Shown piece after piece: positions 5,789-6,098 of a DNA stretch of 6,098 bases. Every line of letters starts with the position of its first letter. The stretch's first letter is position 1. The stretch is from Streptosporangiaceae bacterium. GTDB lineage: Bacteria; Actinomycetota; Actinomycetes; Streptosporangiales; Streptosporangiaceae. Made by a program: the position numbers and the translations under genes. The notes under the pieces are model-generated. The model searched no databases and was not told the origin of the DNA. It worked only from the letters and a program-made list of their open reading frames with translations. Location: positions 1 through 6,098 of the forward strand of contig JASHOI010000406.1 in NCBI GenBank assembly GCA_030041195.1, written 5' to 3'.

Positions 5789-6098
5789 ATGGGTATGGGA
5801 GCAGAGACCGAGCAGGAGCGCAGCAGGCGGCGGCACCGGCGGACGCTGTTCGACGGCGTCGCCCAGCTCTATGAGGCTTCCCGGCTCGGGTACCCCGGCG
5901 ACATCGTCGAGTTCGCCGTCGCGACCGCCGCGGTTGGCGCCGGCAGCGCGGTCCTTGAGGTCGGATGCGGCACGGGCCAGCTCACTGAGAGCCTGGCGGG
6001 CTACGGGTTCCGGCTGACCGCCATCGACATCGGCCCGTCGATGGTCGCCGCCGCCCGGCGCCGTCGCGGTGGCCCGGGGCTCTCGTTCCAGGTGTCCT
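5789..6098 (+). CDS. Class I SAM-dependent methyltransferase (3' end beyond window)
   Basis: The first 103 codons are present and run off the right edge. After a basic N-terminus (RSRRRHRRTLFDGVAQLYEA, then RLGYP), the Rossmann fold begins with motif I, VLEVGCGTGQL (55-65), which binds S-adenosylmethionine. The second strand ends in AIDIG, with Asp80 expected to bind the ribose hydroxyls, followed by PSMVAAARRR. The F-D-x-V-A-x-L-Y-x-x-x-R-x-G-Y-P lead-in is common in actinobacterial methyltransferases of the Methyltransf_11/25 type. The substrate cannot be told from this part. I chose ATG 5789 because it gives the expected short N-terminus and fits a leaderless promoter. GTG 5768 or 5771, served by GGAGGG, would add 6-7 residues. 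The gene begins just right of the fragment zone and looks intact so far. Confidence 0.9.
   Translation, partial: MGMGAETEQERSRRRHRRTLFDGVAQLYEASRLGYPGDIVEFAVATAAVGAGSAVLEVGCGTGQLTESLAGYGFRLTAIDIGPSMVAAARRRRGGPGLSFQVS

Overview
The window is very GC-rich, uses GTG starts and encodes proteins typical of Actinomycetota (high-GC Gram-positives). The genus cannot be fixed from the sequence. Positions 1-4767 are a compact block of intact genes on the minus strand. Positions 4800-5760 are a zone of gene fragments. A new plus-strand gene begins near 5789 and runs off the right edge.

In minus-strand transcription order, the block starts with a flavohaemoglobin-type globin/FAD/NAD(P)H reductase (4767-3010) carrying about 200 extra proline/alanine-rich N-terminal residues. 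Next is a two-gene module that looks like a type II toxin-antitoxin system: an 80-residue protein resembling AbrB/MazE-fold antitoxins (2936-2694) overlapping by 4 nt a 93-residue RelE/ParE-like toxin (2697-2416). The module has its own well-formed promoter (GTGACA, 17 bp, TATCCT) with a perfect 7-1-7 palindrome in the spacer. Last is tex (2338 to the left edge), the S1-domain RNA-binding transcription accessory protein, missing only its extreme C-terminus.

The fragment zone holds the first part of a LuxR/NarL-type HTH (plus), the last 98 codons of a PoxB-like pyruvate oxidase/dehydrogenase (minus), and the C-terminal about 125 codons of an actinobacterial integrase-like protein (plus). The last two lie back-to-back. 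Both have lost their 5' parts at the same place (about 5328-5336), as expected from one deletion or recombination that removed the 5' halves of two genes. No intact mobile element remains.

The right edge carries the first 103 codons of a class I SAM-dependent methyltransferase, with two competing start arrangements. I found no tRNA, rRNA or CRISPR array. I see no convincing wholly new system. The most interesting points are the AbrB-like/RelE pairing with its operator, the extended globin reductase, and the double-truncation scar.
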